Assembly: GCF_000208745.1 (NCBI RefSeq)
Contig: NC_030852.1
Location: forward strand, 27,809,293-27,873,292
Direction: 5' to 3'
DNA from: Theobroma cacao
Lineage: Eukaryota > Streptophyta > Magnoliopsida > Malvales > Malvaceae
Length of the DNA: 64,000 nucleotides
Part shown: one piece after another, positions 25,062 to 35,369 of the stretch
Position numbering within the stretch: position 1 is the stretch's first letter
Layout of the letters: each line of letters starts with the position of its first letter
The notes under the pieces: model-generated
What the model saw: the letters and a program-made list of their open reading frames with translations, nothing else
The model's database searches: none
What the model was told of the DNA's origin: nothing
Translations under genes and position numbers: made by a program

Positions 25062-25976
25062 TGTAGATACTAGATTTTAGTTAATACTGTTATTCTAAAA
25101 AATTACGTTACAATATAATGTTGTACAGAGAACAACCAAAACAAGTGAAAATGCCTTCACGCAGAATAAATAAAACAAGTGAAGCGTTATTTCACGTAGA
25201 ACAACTAGAACAAATGAAGTGCTACTTAACGCAGAATAACTAGAATAAATAGAACACTACTCCCTATGGAACAATTAATGCAAGTAGAACAACTACTTTG
25301 AATAGAATAATCACTTCACTTGGATGACAGTGAAAGCAACTCGGAATAAGTGGCAGGGTTCATAGGTTACTTTCATCTTGGGATGTTCCAGAGAGTTTGG
25401 CTTGGTGGCTCAGATATGAAGGTAGTTAAGAGGTCTTCCTCTTAACCCTTTCCTGAAGTACAAGTGTTTCACCTTCTTACCTTGTTCTCATATATTTATT
25501 CATGTACAGCTTATTCTCTTGTACTTATTCTCGTACAGCTTCTTCTCTTGTACCTATTCTTGTACACCTCTTTTCTATTACCTTTACTTGAGAACAAGTC
25601 TTACTACATCCAATTACAGTAACGGTTACTTACATTAATATTCTTCATAATAATGTCATTCATTAGGCGCATTAAAGTCTATTCTTATGTAACCGTCACT
25701 TTTAGCACTATATATAAAGCCTCACAATTCATTTGGAAGGACTCTTCTCTTCCCTTCCAAGCTAACACATTCTCAACTTGAGAGTTTCTCTCTGTAAATT
25801 CTCTTTCTAATTATCTTGTACTCTCTAAGTCTCTTTAAGTCTTTTATTATTATCTTCCACCTGTCATAGCACTTAGTACTTCAAGAACTGCTTCAATCTT
25901 CCTCTCTATCGTCTCTGGCACATCTTTTTACTTGTTTGCAACGTTTCCTCTCCCTATCACAAGAACCCTTTTTACA
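25062..25976 (+). repeat. 5' LTR
   Basis: TG...CA-bounded 915-bp LTR. It contains a TATATAAAG TATA-like box near 25710, a short tandem repeat around AACAAGTGAAG...ACGCAGAA (25130-25290), and repeated TCTTGTACCTATTC-type motifs near 25500-25565. It pairs with 31856-32808. Confidence 0.93.
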
Positions 25977-26037
25977 TTTTGACGACTCCACTAGGGAGGA
26001 GTGATTGCATTAAGTAGAAGCTTACTAGAAAAACTTT

Positions 26038-26783
26038 ATGTTATTGGAAAAGATGGACAGTTTCTCTAGTAATCAAGATGCACCTATTTCCACCTACATC
26101 TAAGAGCTAATGAAAATGATTGAGGCTTCTTAAGAGAGAATGCAAATGTTGGAAGACAACAATAGGCGAATGTTGGAGACTATATCTCAACTTGTATCCT
26201 TCACTTCCACCATTTTTCAAGCTCAATCTGTACACTTTAATGAGAGTGCACCTGATGAAGTCATTCCTTTAGTTACAAACAATAAGGGGAATGAAGGAAA
26301 TTGAGAAACTACAATTGATGTGGATGTTCAAGAAAGAGTTCTTTTTCTCCACTCAAGAGAAGGTTAATCTCCTTGATTTGGGAACAGAATATCAAAAGTC
26401 CAGAGAAGACCTCATGGAATACATCTAACACTTTAGAGAAAGAGTGTTGGATATATAAGAGTCTTATGATGAGAAAGAGTTAGTGACGGTTTACATTAAA
26501 AAAAAATGTTTGACAAGTGTAGGCTACACTAGTAGAATTTACCTCTTCCAACTTTTGCTACCTTAATGGAAATGGCACAAAAAACCAATAATACGGTTCT
26601 CAAACAAAAAGGAGTTACTTGCTTCGATAGAAAGAATACTCCAACAGTGAATGCAATTCAAGAAAGAGGTAGAGAAAGAAAAGATCCTTTTCAGAAGGGA
26701 ATATTCCATAAGAAAATGCAAGCAGAAGAGTTGTTGATTGAGAACAACAGGGTCCAGAACAACCCGCTTCCTGCTCATGTATG
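26038..26783 (+). pseudogene. Decayed gag-like region of the retrotransposon
   Basis: Starting from an ATG 62 bases after the LTR, the translation shows a short coiled-coil-like ERMQMLEDNNRRMLETI segment. After frame breaks it continues with a STQEKVNLLDLG...YQKSREDLMEYI...HFRERVLDI segment that resembles the retrotransposon gag domain of plant gypsy elements. At least five in-frame stops and several frame changes exist, and many stops sit where CAA or CAG would fit. No zinc knuckle is seen. The family call rests on the pattern of that segment. Confidence 0.6.
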
Positions 26784-26860
26784 ATATTTCTATGACTCTA
26801 ACTCTTCATCGCTTTATGAATTGTAATTTGACATTAAAAAAAAAATTATATTCAGCCGCT

Positions 26861-27180
26861 AGCTTTATCGCTTATATTTTGGCTGTAATTATATTATACT
26901 ATTGGTTGCAAGCTTTATCGTTTATTCTTTGACCATAGTTCATCATTCTTACTTCAGTTGCAAGCTTTACCGTTCATATTTTGACTGTAATGATATTCTT
27001 CTTTTGGTCGCAAGCTTTATCGCTTATTCTTTGACCATAATTTATTATTCACATTCCAACCACTAACTTTATCGCTCATAATTTGGCTGTAATGATGTTA
27101 TGCTATTGGCCGTTAGCTTTATCGCTTATTTCTTGGCCTTAGCTTATTACTCACAAATTGGTCGCAGCTCTTACGCTTAC
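26861..27180. repeat. Tandem repeat with alternating 50- and 52-bp monomers
   Basis: AGCTTTATCG or a close variant starts at 26861, 26911, 26963, 27013, 27065, 27115 and 27167, so spacing alternates 50/52 bp. One monomer type carries TTTGGCTGTAAT and the other CTTTGACCATA. The array therefore has three 102-bp dimers plus a partial unit. It lies inside the retrotransposon between the gag remnant and the end of the antisense gene. Confidence 0.9.
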
Positions 27181-27395
27181 TTATATTAAGGGTTGAATTA
27201 ATCTCCTTGATGTAAAGTTGAGAGTTCCCTTTTGGTCATATACAATATAAGAAATGTTAGTAAATATGCAACAAGCGTATAACATTATTATTATTGCAAA
27301 AGAAAAGAAATATGATATATCAATAGCGAAGTACTAGCTCAAATGAGCTTTCAAAAAGAGTAAAAGAAAAGCAAAAGATTAGTCAATTACATACT

Positions 27396-30256
27396 TCATA
27401 AAGAAGAATTATTATTGGCAAATACATTTAATTGTTCTTGTACTTCAGCTTCACGTTTTTTCAGTAAAGCTATCTTCGTTGCGATGTCTTCTAACTCATT
27501 CTTCAAGGAAGACTTGTTGAGAAAAATCTTGGCTTTAGATCTACAATCACTGAGGCACTCAAGCTTGAATCCAAAGTTACAAGCATCATCGAAATCCTGT
27601 AATATCTGTTACAATTCTTTTGGTGAAGTACTTATTAGTAGAGCATGGGAAATGGCTAAAGCTCTACCCAACACTTCCATCATTAAGCAAATGACGTCTA
27701 CGTTCTTTACAAAGGAGGTACTCCAAAACTCTCCCTCTATATTGAAAACATGCTCCAAGTATGCCACATACTCCAATGAAACTTGAAAACCATGGAAGTC
27801 AACTTTTTTACCACTTTGTTTAGTATGTGCTACTTGAATGTCAGAAGCACTACTTGCATCTCTGTGTTTTGGCACTAGGGAGGAAGAAACATGAGGAGTC
27901 ATTGGAATAGCTCTAACATCGTCAGTATCAACTCCAACATCATGAATAACCTCAACATTTGGAGTAGCTTCAGGAACAACTTCAACAGCAGGAATAATCT
28001 CAATGTAAGGAACAACCTCATCTCGAATAGCCGCAGAGTAAGAAGAATCTTAATTTAAAAAAAAAAAAGGAATGGAACATCAATCAGAGTAACATAGTAA
28101 TATGTTTATACCTGGTTCATGGTAGAGCTCTGAACATGATTTGAAAATAAAACATCCAAATCAATGAAATCATCAAAAGGGGTTGGCTCACCCTCAACTT
28201 CAGCTTTATCAACATCAACAGATTCATCACTACGTTCAGAGTCACATGATTCTTCTTCAGTCTTAGCTTCAAAAGTCTCTTCCTCTTCAATCGAGTTAGG
28301 TTCTACTCTCGTAGTTGTTTCTCTCTACAAAAAAAAAATATGATGAGGAAATGAATTTAAAACAAAAAAAAAAAAAAGAAGTAGAAGAAGTAAAGGATGT
28401 ACTTACTTTTCGATGTACATGTTTTGTTTGATGAGTAAGAGCTCGAGGAGCATCATCATCTTCTTCATTTACATTTCTTTTCTTTTTGAGAGAAATCAAA
28501 GGTAAAGATACATCGGAGTTACTTATAGGAGGAGTGTAAAGACAAGCTCTGGGATTAGTCAAAGGCATAATAAAAGATCTCCATTCTTCAACACACTCCA
28601 TCCAATAAGCAAACCATCCAGTAGTGTGAGTACCAACTCTATCAAAAGCTGGGACAGTACAACTCTTAAGTTTATCTGAATGGAGTGAAAGTTCTGTCAT
28701 GAGAAATGAAGAAACGCAAGAAGAAAAGCTGATAGGCGAAGAGGAATCAGGTGGAGCTAGTTGGTCAAATCTAAATTGACGTGCCACTTTATAAAGAGAA
28801 TACACTTCAACAGAACGAAAGTTTCTATCTCCACCAGAACTAGAACTCTCAATCATAGAAGGCAAATGGAAACTATGAACCCATATACAAAAGTTAATAC
28901 CTCGTGAGCTCATTCTTTTAGACTGTAGAGGATGAAGGTCATAATAAATTGCAGGATCACCAAATCCATTTACAGGATGCACATAAGGTCTGGGATTGAA
29001 TTCTTTTGTAACATCCATCACTTCAAGAACATTACCCCTTTGTCGATCATGCCATGCCCAAGCTCTATAGTTGTTTCTGGATAAAGGGTTATTCACAGAA
29101 AAAGATGCAAAAGGATATGCATTAGGCATGGGAGTGCAAGTACCAAACCTTTCCCACAAGCACATCTGAATGAAGGAAACATCCACATAAGTCAAAACCT
29201 TGTAACGCCCAGCTGACTCAATAGTTTTGAGTTGGTACAAGTCTAATCTCTTATATAAGGATCCTAAATACAGTGGAGCAAGAGGAAAGCGTATTCTCTT
29301 AACAATTTTTATTGCTAAAGGAACAACTGTTGAAGAGATACCATCATCTGGACACCTTGGGAGTACGTGTCGTGCCAACCAAAAAAATTATTAAAGCTAC
29401 TAGCTCATACTTATGGTATGGGTACTCAGGAGAATCAATCTCGATTCCTTTAGCATTGAACTTTTTATAAAAAAATTCCTATCCAATTGGAAAATAGTGC
29501 AACCTTCGAAGTTTTACTCAGACTCTTAAGTAGATCAAAGAAAAAGTCTCGAGTACATACGTCTTCTTCAGAAAGCTTAATAGAGTGAAAATCATCCTTT
29601 CCTATACAAGGAAGTTCTAAGAGAACACATACATCTTTCATAGTGAAGGTAAATTCTCCCCATGCAGTAATCATAGTATGCGAAAACGTGCTCCACCTCG
29701 CAAGAATAGCACGCCACACATCTATCATTTTTTCTCTACAAATATTGAGCTTGGAAGTGATACGTATAGCATCAAGTATTCCAACAGAAGAGAGAAGTTT
29801 AACCTAAGAAGAATTTTTCAACACCTTAGTTACCCATTCATCCCAACCATGAACAAATTAAGAATTGGAGCCTAACTTAGTAGCAGAAAGGGGAAACTCA
29901 CCATGTTCAAACCTGAATTTTAGAATAGATGGTCCTGGAATACTACTTCTTCTATGAGGAGGTGCTCCTGAGCATAAACGATTCCAATCATATCCAACAG
30001 ACTCAGAGGGATGTTTGTCAACCTGTCTGGCACGAACTTCTTCCAAAAAACGATCTTCTCCTCGTTCTCTAATAATTTCATCTTCCCAGTTTTCAGGAAC
30101 AGTAAGAAGTTCACCACTCTTTCCTACCCTAATTTTCGTAGGAGCAACTAATTTAGAATCATTATTCTTCTTTTTATGTGCAGTGGTTTTTCTTCTTGTT
30201 GCAGCTCTCCCAGGCTCACCATAATGGATCTTCGGAGGGAGACGTGTCCTAGGCAT
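27396..30256 (-). pseudogene. Plant mobile domain (PMD, PF10536-type) gene carried antisense inside the retrotransposon
   Basis: Reads leftward from ATG 30256. The first segment (30256-29465) is a basic N-terminus, then the PMD opening with W-R-ILARWSTFSHTMITAWGEFTFTM and VLLELPCIG. In-frame TAA and TAG codons interrupt it at about 29860 and 29805. Two frame changes at A/T homopolymers (near 29470 and 29388) lead into 29378-28407: WLARHVLPRCPDDG, PLAIKI, LAPLYLGSLYKRLDL, then AWAWHDRQRG, as in PMD proteins. An intron with GTAAGT donor (28406-28329 region) joins exon 28324-28112, which is acidic. A second intron with donor GTATAAAC leads to 28048-27396, ending in a coiled-coil-like NELEDIATKIALLKKREAEVQEQL after another TAA. 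The final exon join appears off by one base. Once a domesticated- or TE-type PMD gene, it is now broken. Confidence 0.8.
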
Positions 30257-30415
30257 AAGGGAAGATGGAAAAGAAGCCTACAAACATGATCATGAAAAAA
30301 GAGATAAGTATACATACATAATAATTTTTTACTTATTTGTTATGCATAAAAAAAATCACAACCACAAAGTAAAACAATAAAACTTATCAAAATTATAGAT
30401 TTTTATATTATTATT

Positions 30416-30545
30416 TTTATATGCAATATAAATAAATATATATAATAAATAAGTAAAACTTAAAAAAAATTAATAATAATAATAATAACAAATAGATAAA
30501 ACTAATATATATATATATATATAATATTTTAAAAATATATATAAT
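30416..30545. repeat. AT-rich simple repeat
   Basis: Runs of TAATAATAATAA and (AT)n lie inside the retrotransposon, just upstream (in gene orientation) of the antisense PMD gene. No coding content. Confidence 0.8.
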
Positions 30546-30554
30546 AATTAAAGA

Positions 30555-30640
30555 ACTCGCGACGCTTGCTGCGAGCTTTGTTAAAAAGAGCTCGCGGCAA
30601 ATACTTAAAAATGCTCGCGGCACATGCCGCGAGCTTCACT
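30555..30640. repeat. GC-rich hairpin cluster inside the retrotransposon
   Basis: A short GC island in otherwise AT-rich DNA. It holds a perfect inverted repeat at 30613-30634, with 10-bp arms GCTCGCGGCA and TGCCGCGAGC around a 2-base centre. A further GCTCGCGGCA arm lies at 30588-30599. An imperfect arm pair GCGACGC...GCTGCGAGC lies at 30558-30577. The island is about 300-360 bp upstream of the antisense PMD start codon. Confidence 0.85.
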
Positions 30641-31433
30641 TAAAAAGCTTTTACTTTAAAAAGTTAGAGAAAGGCAAAATACAAGTCAAAGTCATAATAT
30701 AAGCCCAAGTAAAAAAAAAAAAATTTAAAAAGCAGCACCAAAGCATAATACAAGTCAAAATCAAATTATATTAAAAAAAATAAAAAATTAAAAATTAGAA
30801 AGACATGCCATTCTAGCTTTTATGCAAAACAAAAGACAAGGGTCAAAGTCAAATTATATTTAAAAAAAAAAGGAAGACATGCAGCTTTTGCCAACTTCTT
30901 ATGCATTTACTAGTTTGTTTCTTTATTCTGGTATTTCTCCCTCTAGCTGACATGCCGTTCACCTTATTCCTTTTCTTGCTTTCTTTATTCTAATATTTCT
31001 CTTTTCTATTAAACACTATATGTCAAAATGAAAACAATAAATTATGCTAAAAAATAAATAAATCAATAATCCTATTACTCCAATTTGTAAGATCCAAAAA
31101 CAAATAGAAACCACAGCTACCTTGCAACGAGTCAGAGTAATAAAAGATTGAAACAAAGCCAAGGTAACATAAATATTCTTGCTTTGTGTTTTTCTTTTTT
31201 CTCTTTCCTCATATTTTAATTAAAAAAAAAATTTATGCAGGGGCAACAAGTAAGAAAAATACAACTAATTGAAAACAAAAAGAAAATTAAAAAAATAAAA
31301 AAAATTTACTTAAAAAAAAATTCGTAAAAGTATCGACTTTGCTCTGAAATTTGTTTTTCTTTACTTTGAATATGAATGAAGAAAATTGTTCATAATAACT
31401 TGATATTTATAAGCGACATAGAATCAAGGTTTT

Positions 31434-31790
31434 TATGAAAAAGATATTAAATATTATTGCATAATCAATAAAATATTACAAATAGAGTCAAGATTTTTTA
31501 TAAAAAAAGATATTAAATATTATTACATAATCAATAAAATATTACAAAAGATATTGACAATTAAAAAAAATGCAATCCAATATTACGAAAGATATTATAT
31601 ATTATTGCATAATCAATCAAATATTACGAAAGATATTGACATTAAAAAAAAAATTAGTATTACACCTTACACAAGATAGTAACATGTTACTACCTAAAGT
31701 ATTACTGGCTAAGGTGTTACTGTCTAAAACAATACTGCCCAAAGCATTACTACTCAAAATGATACAGTACAATACGTTATGGTACAAAAA
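31434..31790. repeat. Two short tandem repeats near the 3' end of the retrotransposon interior
   Basis: First, three ~67-82-bp copies of an AAAGATATTAAATATTATT-led unit start at about 31441, 31508 and 31590. Then a run of about six 15-bp units related to GTATTACTGGCTAAG spans about 31685-31775. No coding sequence is evident. The repeats end some 80 bp before the right LTR. Confidence 0.75.
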
Positions 31791-31855
31791 AAATTTACTT
31801 TAAATTAATACATAAGAATTATTTTTAACAATAAATTCTTATGCAAAGAGCAAAA

Positions 31856-32808
31856 TGTAGATACTAGATTTTGGTTAATACTGTTACTCTAAAGAATTAC
31901 ATTACAATATAATGTTGTACAGAGAACAACCAGAACAAGTGAAGTGCTACTTCACGCAGAATAAGTAAAACAAGTGAAGTGCTACTTCACGTAGAATAAG
32001 TAGAACAAGTGAAGCGTTACTTCACGCAGAACAACTAGAACAAGCGAAATGCTACTTAACGCAGAATAACTAGAATAAATAAAACACTATTCTATATGGA
32101 ACAATTAATGGAAGTAGAACAACTACTTCGAATAGAATGACCACTTCACTTGGATGACAGTGAAAGCAACTCGGAATAAGTGGCAGGGTTCATGGGTTAC
32201 TTTCATCTTGCGATGTTCCAGAGAGTTTGGCTTGGTGGCTCAAATATGAAGGTAGTTAAGAGGTCTTCCTCTTAACCCTTTCCTGAAGTACAAGTGTTTC
32301 ACCCTCTTACCTTATTCTCGTATACTTATTCATGTACAGCTTATTCTCTTGTACCTATTTTCGTACAGCTTCTTCTCTTGTACCTATTCTTGTACACCTC
32401 TTTTCTATTACCTTTATTTGAGAACAAATCTCACTACATGCAATTAGAGTAACGGTTACTTACATTAATATTTTTCATAATAATGTCATTCATTGGGCGC
32501 ATTAAAGCCTATTCTTATGTAACCGTCACTTTTAGCACTATATATAGAGCCTCACAATTCATTTGGAATGACTCTTCTTTTCCCCTCCAAGCTAACACAT
32601 TCTCAACTTGAGAGAGCTTCTCTTTCTAAATTCTCTCTCTTATTATCTTGTACTCTCTAAGTCTCTTTAAGTCTCTTATTATTGTTTTCCATCTGCCACA
32701 ACACTTAGTATTTCAAGAACTGCTTCAATCTTCCTCTCTGCCACATCTGGCACATCCTTTTACTTGTTTGCAACGCTTCCTCTACCTATCACAAGAACTC
32801 CCTTTACA
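31856..32808 (+). repeat. 3' LTR
   Basis: 953-bp partner of the left LTR. It is longer mainly because the AACAAGTGAAGTGCTACTTCACG tandem repeat has about one more ~34-bp unit (31930-32060). A TATATATAG box lies near 32540. It is followed directly by the GTTAC target duplication and the rest of CPSF160 exon 24. Confidence 0.93.
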
Positions 32809-32952
32809 GTTACCAAACTTAGCTTTTTGGCCAAGGGTTTTGGCTCCCTTGATTGTTTCGCAACAGATGTTTTGATTGACAGAAGTACATTAAGTCTCAT
32901 GGTTTCAGACGAACAAAAGAATACTCAGGTTAGTAAAGCTATCTTTTCTGGA
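32809..32952 (+). pseudogene. Remainder of CPSF160 exon 24 after the retrotransposon
   Basis: From 32814 the sequence continues exon 24 where 25056 left off (CAAACTTAGCTTTTTGGCC onward) and ends in AAGAATACTCAG at about 32928 with a GT donor. Only ~20 bases of intron 24 follow before the sequence switches to GlyRS-type DNA at GTGCTTATGGAAAA. Confidence 0.92.
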
Positions 32953-33590
32953 TTGAAGTGCTTATGGAAAACCGAAAATGCTATGCTTTCGTTCTTGGTA
33001 AGATTTCTGATTGGTTTAGAATGCCATTTTCTTCAGATTCTTTGATTGATTATAGAGTTACATCACTCGCAAATTCTGGAATCTCTTCTCATGGTGTTTT
33101 GATTTAATCTTATTAGGTGGACGGTGCTGCATTTGAAACAAATGCAGAGAGAGCTTCATGGAACACTTTTTAGTCTGTTAAAAACAATATTCACACAGGT
33201 ATATTCTCAATTTATTATCAGTCTCTTGGTGCTGTTGAGAAAAATGGGACTCTGATTTAATTTGTTTGATTAACACTTTTCCTGAATAACTCTGAAATCT
33301 AACTTTTTTGATTATGCAGGTATTGAGGTTGATGATTTCGTTGAAATATTGTCAGAGCTAGTACAACCTCTTGAGGATTTTTTTAATGAAGTATTTGTGA
33401 TGGTGGTATGTTGTCTTGTATCGTTAATAATTTATGCTTCATAAGTATGATTAATTAATTTTGATCAGCTTGTTTATCATAGTTCCATGAACTTGTTTGT
33501 TTATAAGCTTGTTTAATGACACTTCCATAAACCCTAAACCCTAAGCTTTTTTTTTTATGATAAGCTATTAATAATATTGTGTCATCAAAC
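32953..33590 (+). pseudogene. GlyRS C-terminal exon fragment, copy 1
   Basis: Exon-like pieces match the C-terminal (glyS-derived) end of EDD1-type GlyRS: 33117-33198, with AAFETNAERASWNTF then an in-frame TAG, and 33320-33405, encoding IEVDDFVEILSELVQPLEDFFNEVFVMV before a GT donor. The last exon of the enzyme is not present. A short telomere-like CCCTAAACCCTAAG sits at 33528-33542. Orientation is the same as CPSF160. Two further copies follow at 37.1 and 37.9 kb. Confidence 0.82.
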
Positions 33591-33759
33591 CATCGCTAAC
33601 CACCAACAGGGAAGAACATATCGAAGCAATCGAAAATCAAACCACTCTGTACAATACCAAAAGCCAAAACTCACAAAAATTCAATACAACACCAAAATGG
33701 AAAGAACAAACGTTTCTCACACTGTTCCATTGATAATTCTATTTTATAAAATTATTTTA

Positions 33760-35215
33760 CTCTAATTTGATTATTAAATATTAGCTAAGTCCTCAATTTT
33801 CAATTATAATTTACTTATTTTAGTTGTTTTTATAATTAGGTTACTCTTACGTTAGTTATTTTAATTTTATGTTATTTTTTTAATTTGTTTATTATTGATT
33901 AGTTTTTATATTTTTTGTAAGATTAAAAGTGATTGGGCTTAATTTTGAAAAGTAAGGTGTAGACAGACCTAAAATCTGCTTGCATATGCTTCAGTATTTT
34001 GGCTATATCTCGAGCTACAGAACTCCAAATGATACGATTCTTGGACCAGTGGAAAGCTAAAAGATAGAGCTACAACTTTTATGAAGATCACTTTGCCTAG
34101 TTCTACCTCGAAAATAGAGAAAATTACGTCGGAAAATGGCTGGACGTACTGTGCCGGGAATGAAAATTTGTAAAGACTGATAATTGATTTTTGAGCCTCT
34201 TATTATACTTTTAAGCCCAATTAAACCCTAGGTCAGCTTAAGGAACTTTAGGTTAAGTTTATTAGTATAATAGGATATGTTTAATAACATTAGAGAAAAA
34301 ACATTTGGGAGATTCAAGAAACTAGAAGTTAAGACTGAACTTGGAGATCAAGATGGCAAATATTGTTTTGTTTTATTCCTTAGCTTTTATCGTTCTTGAT
34401 ACTTTCAATGGTTGAATTTTATACAATGTTATTTTATTTTGCAATTATGAGTAGCTAATTTTCTTTTTCTAGGATTGCAATTGAACTCACATGTAGTTTA
34501 AGTTTTTAATCTCTTTCTTACTTATTTTTAGTGGGATTTGAATTGTTTATTTCAATTTGTTCTTAATGTTTTTAATTGCTTAGTCACCAATTAAATTGAT
34601 TTAGGAACCTAAACAAACTTGGGAAAGGGAGTTTAGAGTAGACTAAAATTAGGATAGCACATGATCAAATTAATTGATTTGCGTGTAGGATAGGGATATA
34701 CCTATAGGTCATATGTAGCCAGATTAGAGCCTGAACTTAATGAGTCTGTTTTAATTTCAATTCACATAGGAATATAGTGTTTTTGTTAAAATATATATTT
34801 TTATAAGATGAGTTGGGAGACTCTTATAAATAATTTAGGACTCTAGGTTAGCAACTCAACCCATTGAAATAAGTTAAGAAAGAGAGGTAAGATTTAGATG
34901 AAGCGTGAGGGATATTGTAATCCTAGGTTTATTGATTGGATATTTTCTCAAGTTATTATTTTGATTTTTCTTGTTGGTTTTAATTTTAGTTTTAATTAAT
35001 TATTTAATTTTGATTATTTGGATAAAATTAAATTGTTCTAATTNTTATTGTTTGGATAAAATTAAATTGTTCTAATTTTAGTAATTGGTAAAGTTTTAGA
35101 TCAATTCCCTGTGAGATCGATACTCTGCTTGCTAATATACTATCTATTCGATACGTATACTTGCGTAGTAGGATTTTAACTGACAAGTTTTTAATTCAAC
35201 CCACAAGTACCTTGA
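33760..35215 (+). mobile_element. Probable solo LTR (gypsy-like)
   Basis: About 1.45 kb of noncoding DNA with LTR-like character. It has a GGCTATATCTCGAGCTACAG...GGACCAGTGGAAAGC segment and a 3' end with CAATTCCCTGTGAGATCGATACTC and ACTTGCGTAGTAGGATTTTAACTGACA, as is usual near the 3' ends of plant Ty3/gypsy LTRs. No PBS, gag or second LTR is present in the window. I could not find a convincing target duplication, so exact ends are uncertain. An N at 35044 sits between two copies of a 31-bp GGATAAAATTAAATTGTTCTAATT-type repeat. Confidence 0.45.
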
Positions 35216-35369
35216 CCTCTATAGCGCATACTACAACTGTCCAAAACACAAAAAACATCATTTTCATCTACAGAAAATGGATAAGCTAACACAACCAGGC
35301 AAAATATAAGTCCAACGTCACACACATCATCTTCAACTAAACCCAAAACTGCAAACTTGAAATCATAGT

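Larger units (their letters stand above)
25062..32808 (+). mobile_element. LTR retrotransposon (Ty3/gypsy-like, non-autonomous) with 5-bp TSD
   Basis: Two long direct repeats, 25062-25976 and 31856-32808, both start TGTAGATACTAGATTTT and end TTTACA. GTTAC precedes the left LTR (25057-25061) and follows the right one (32809-32813), giving a clean 5-bp target duplication inside exon 24 of a CPSF160 pseudogene. After the left LTR comes TTTTGACGACTCCACTAGGGA, a plausible degenerate primer-binding site. A purine-rich GCAAAGAGCAAAA precedes the right LTR. The 5.9-kb interior has a decayed gag-like region but no recognisable protease, RT, RNase H or integrase. Most of it is an antisense plant mobile domain gene plus repeats. 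The LTRs differ by scattered substitutions and repeat copy number, so the insertion is not recent. Confidence 0.93.

Noticed and set aside
27396..30256. PMD gene as an independent functional host gene
   Set aside because: It lies wholly between two LTRs with a shared target duplication and has several stops and frameshifts.
30417..30623. Minus-strand 68-codon hydrophobic frame
   Set aside because: Translation of an AT microsatellite, giving a low-complexity Ile/Tyr/Leu string.
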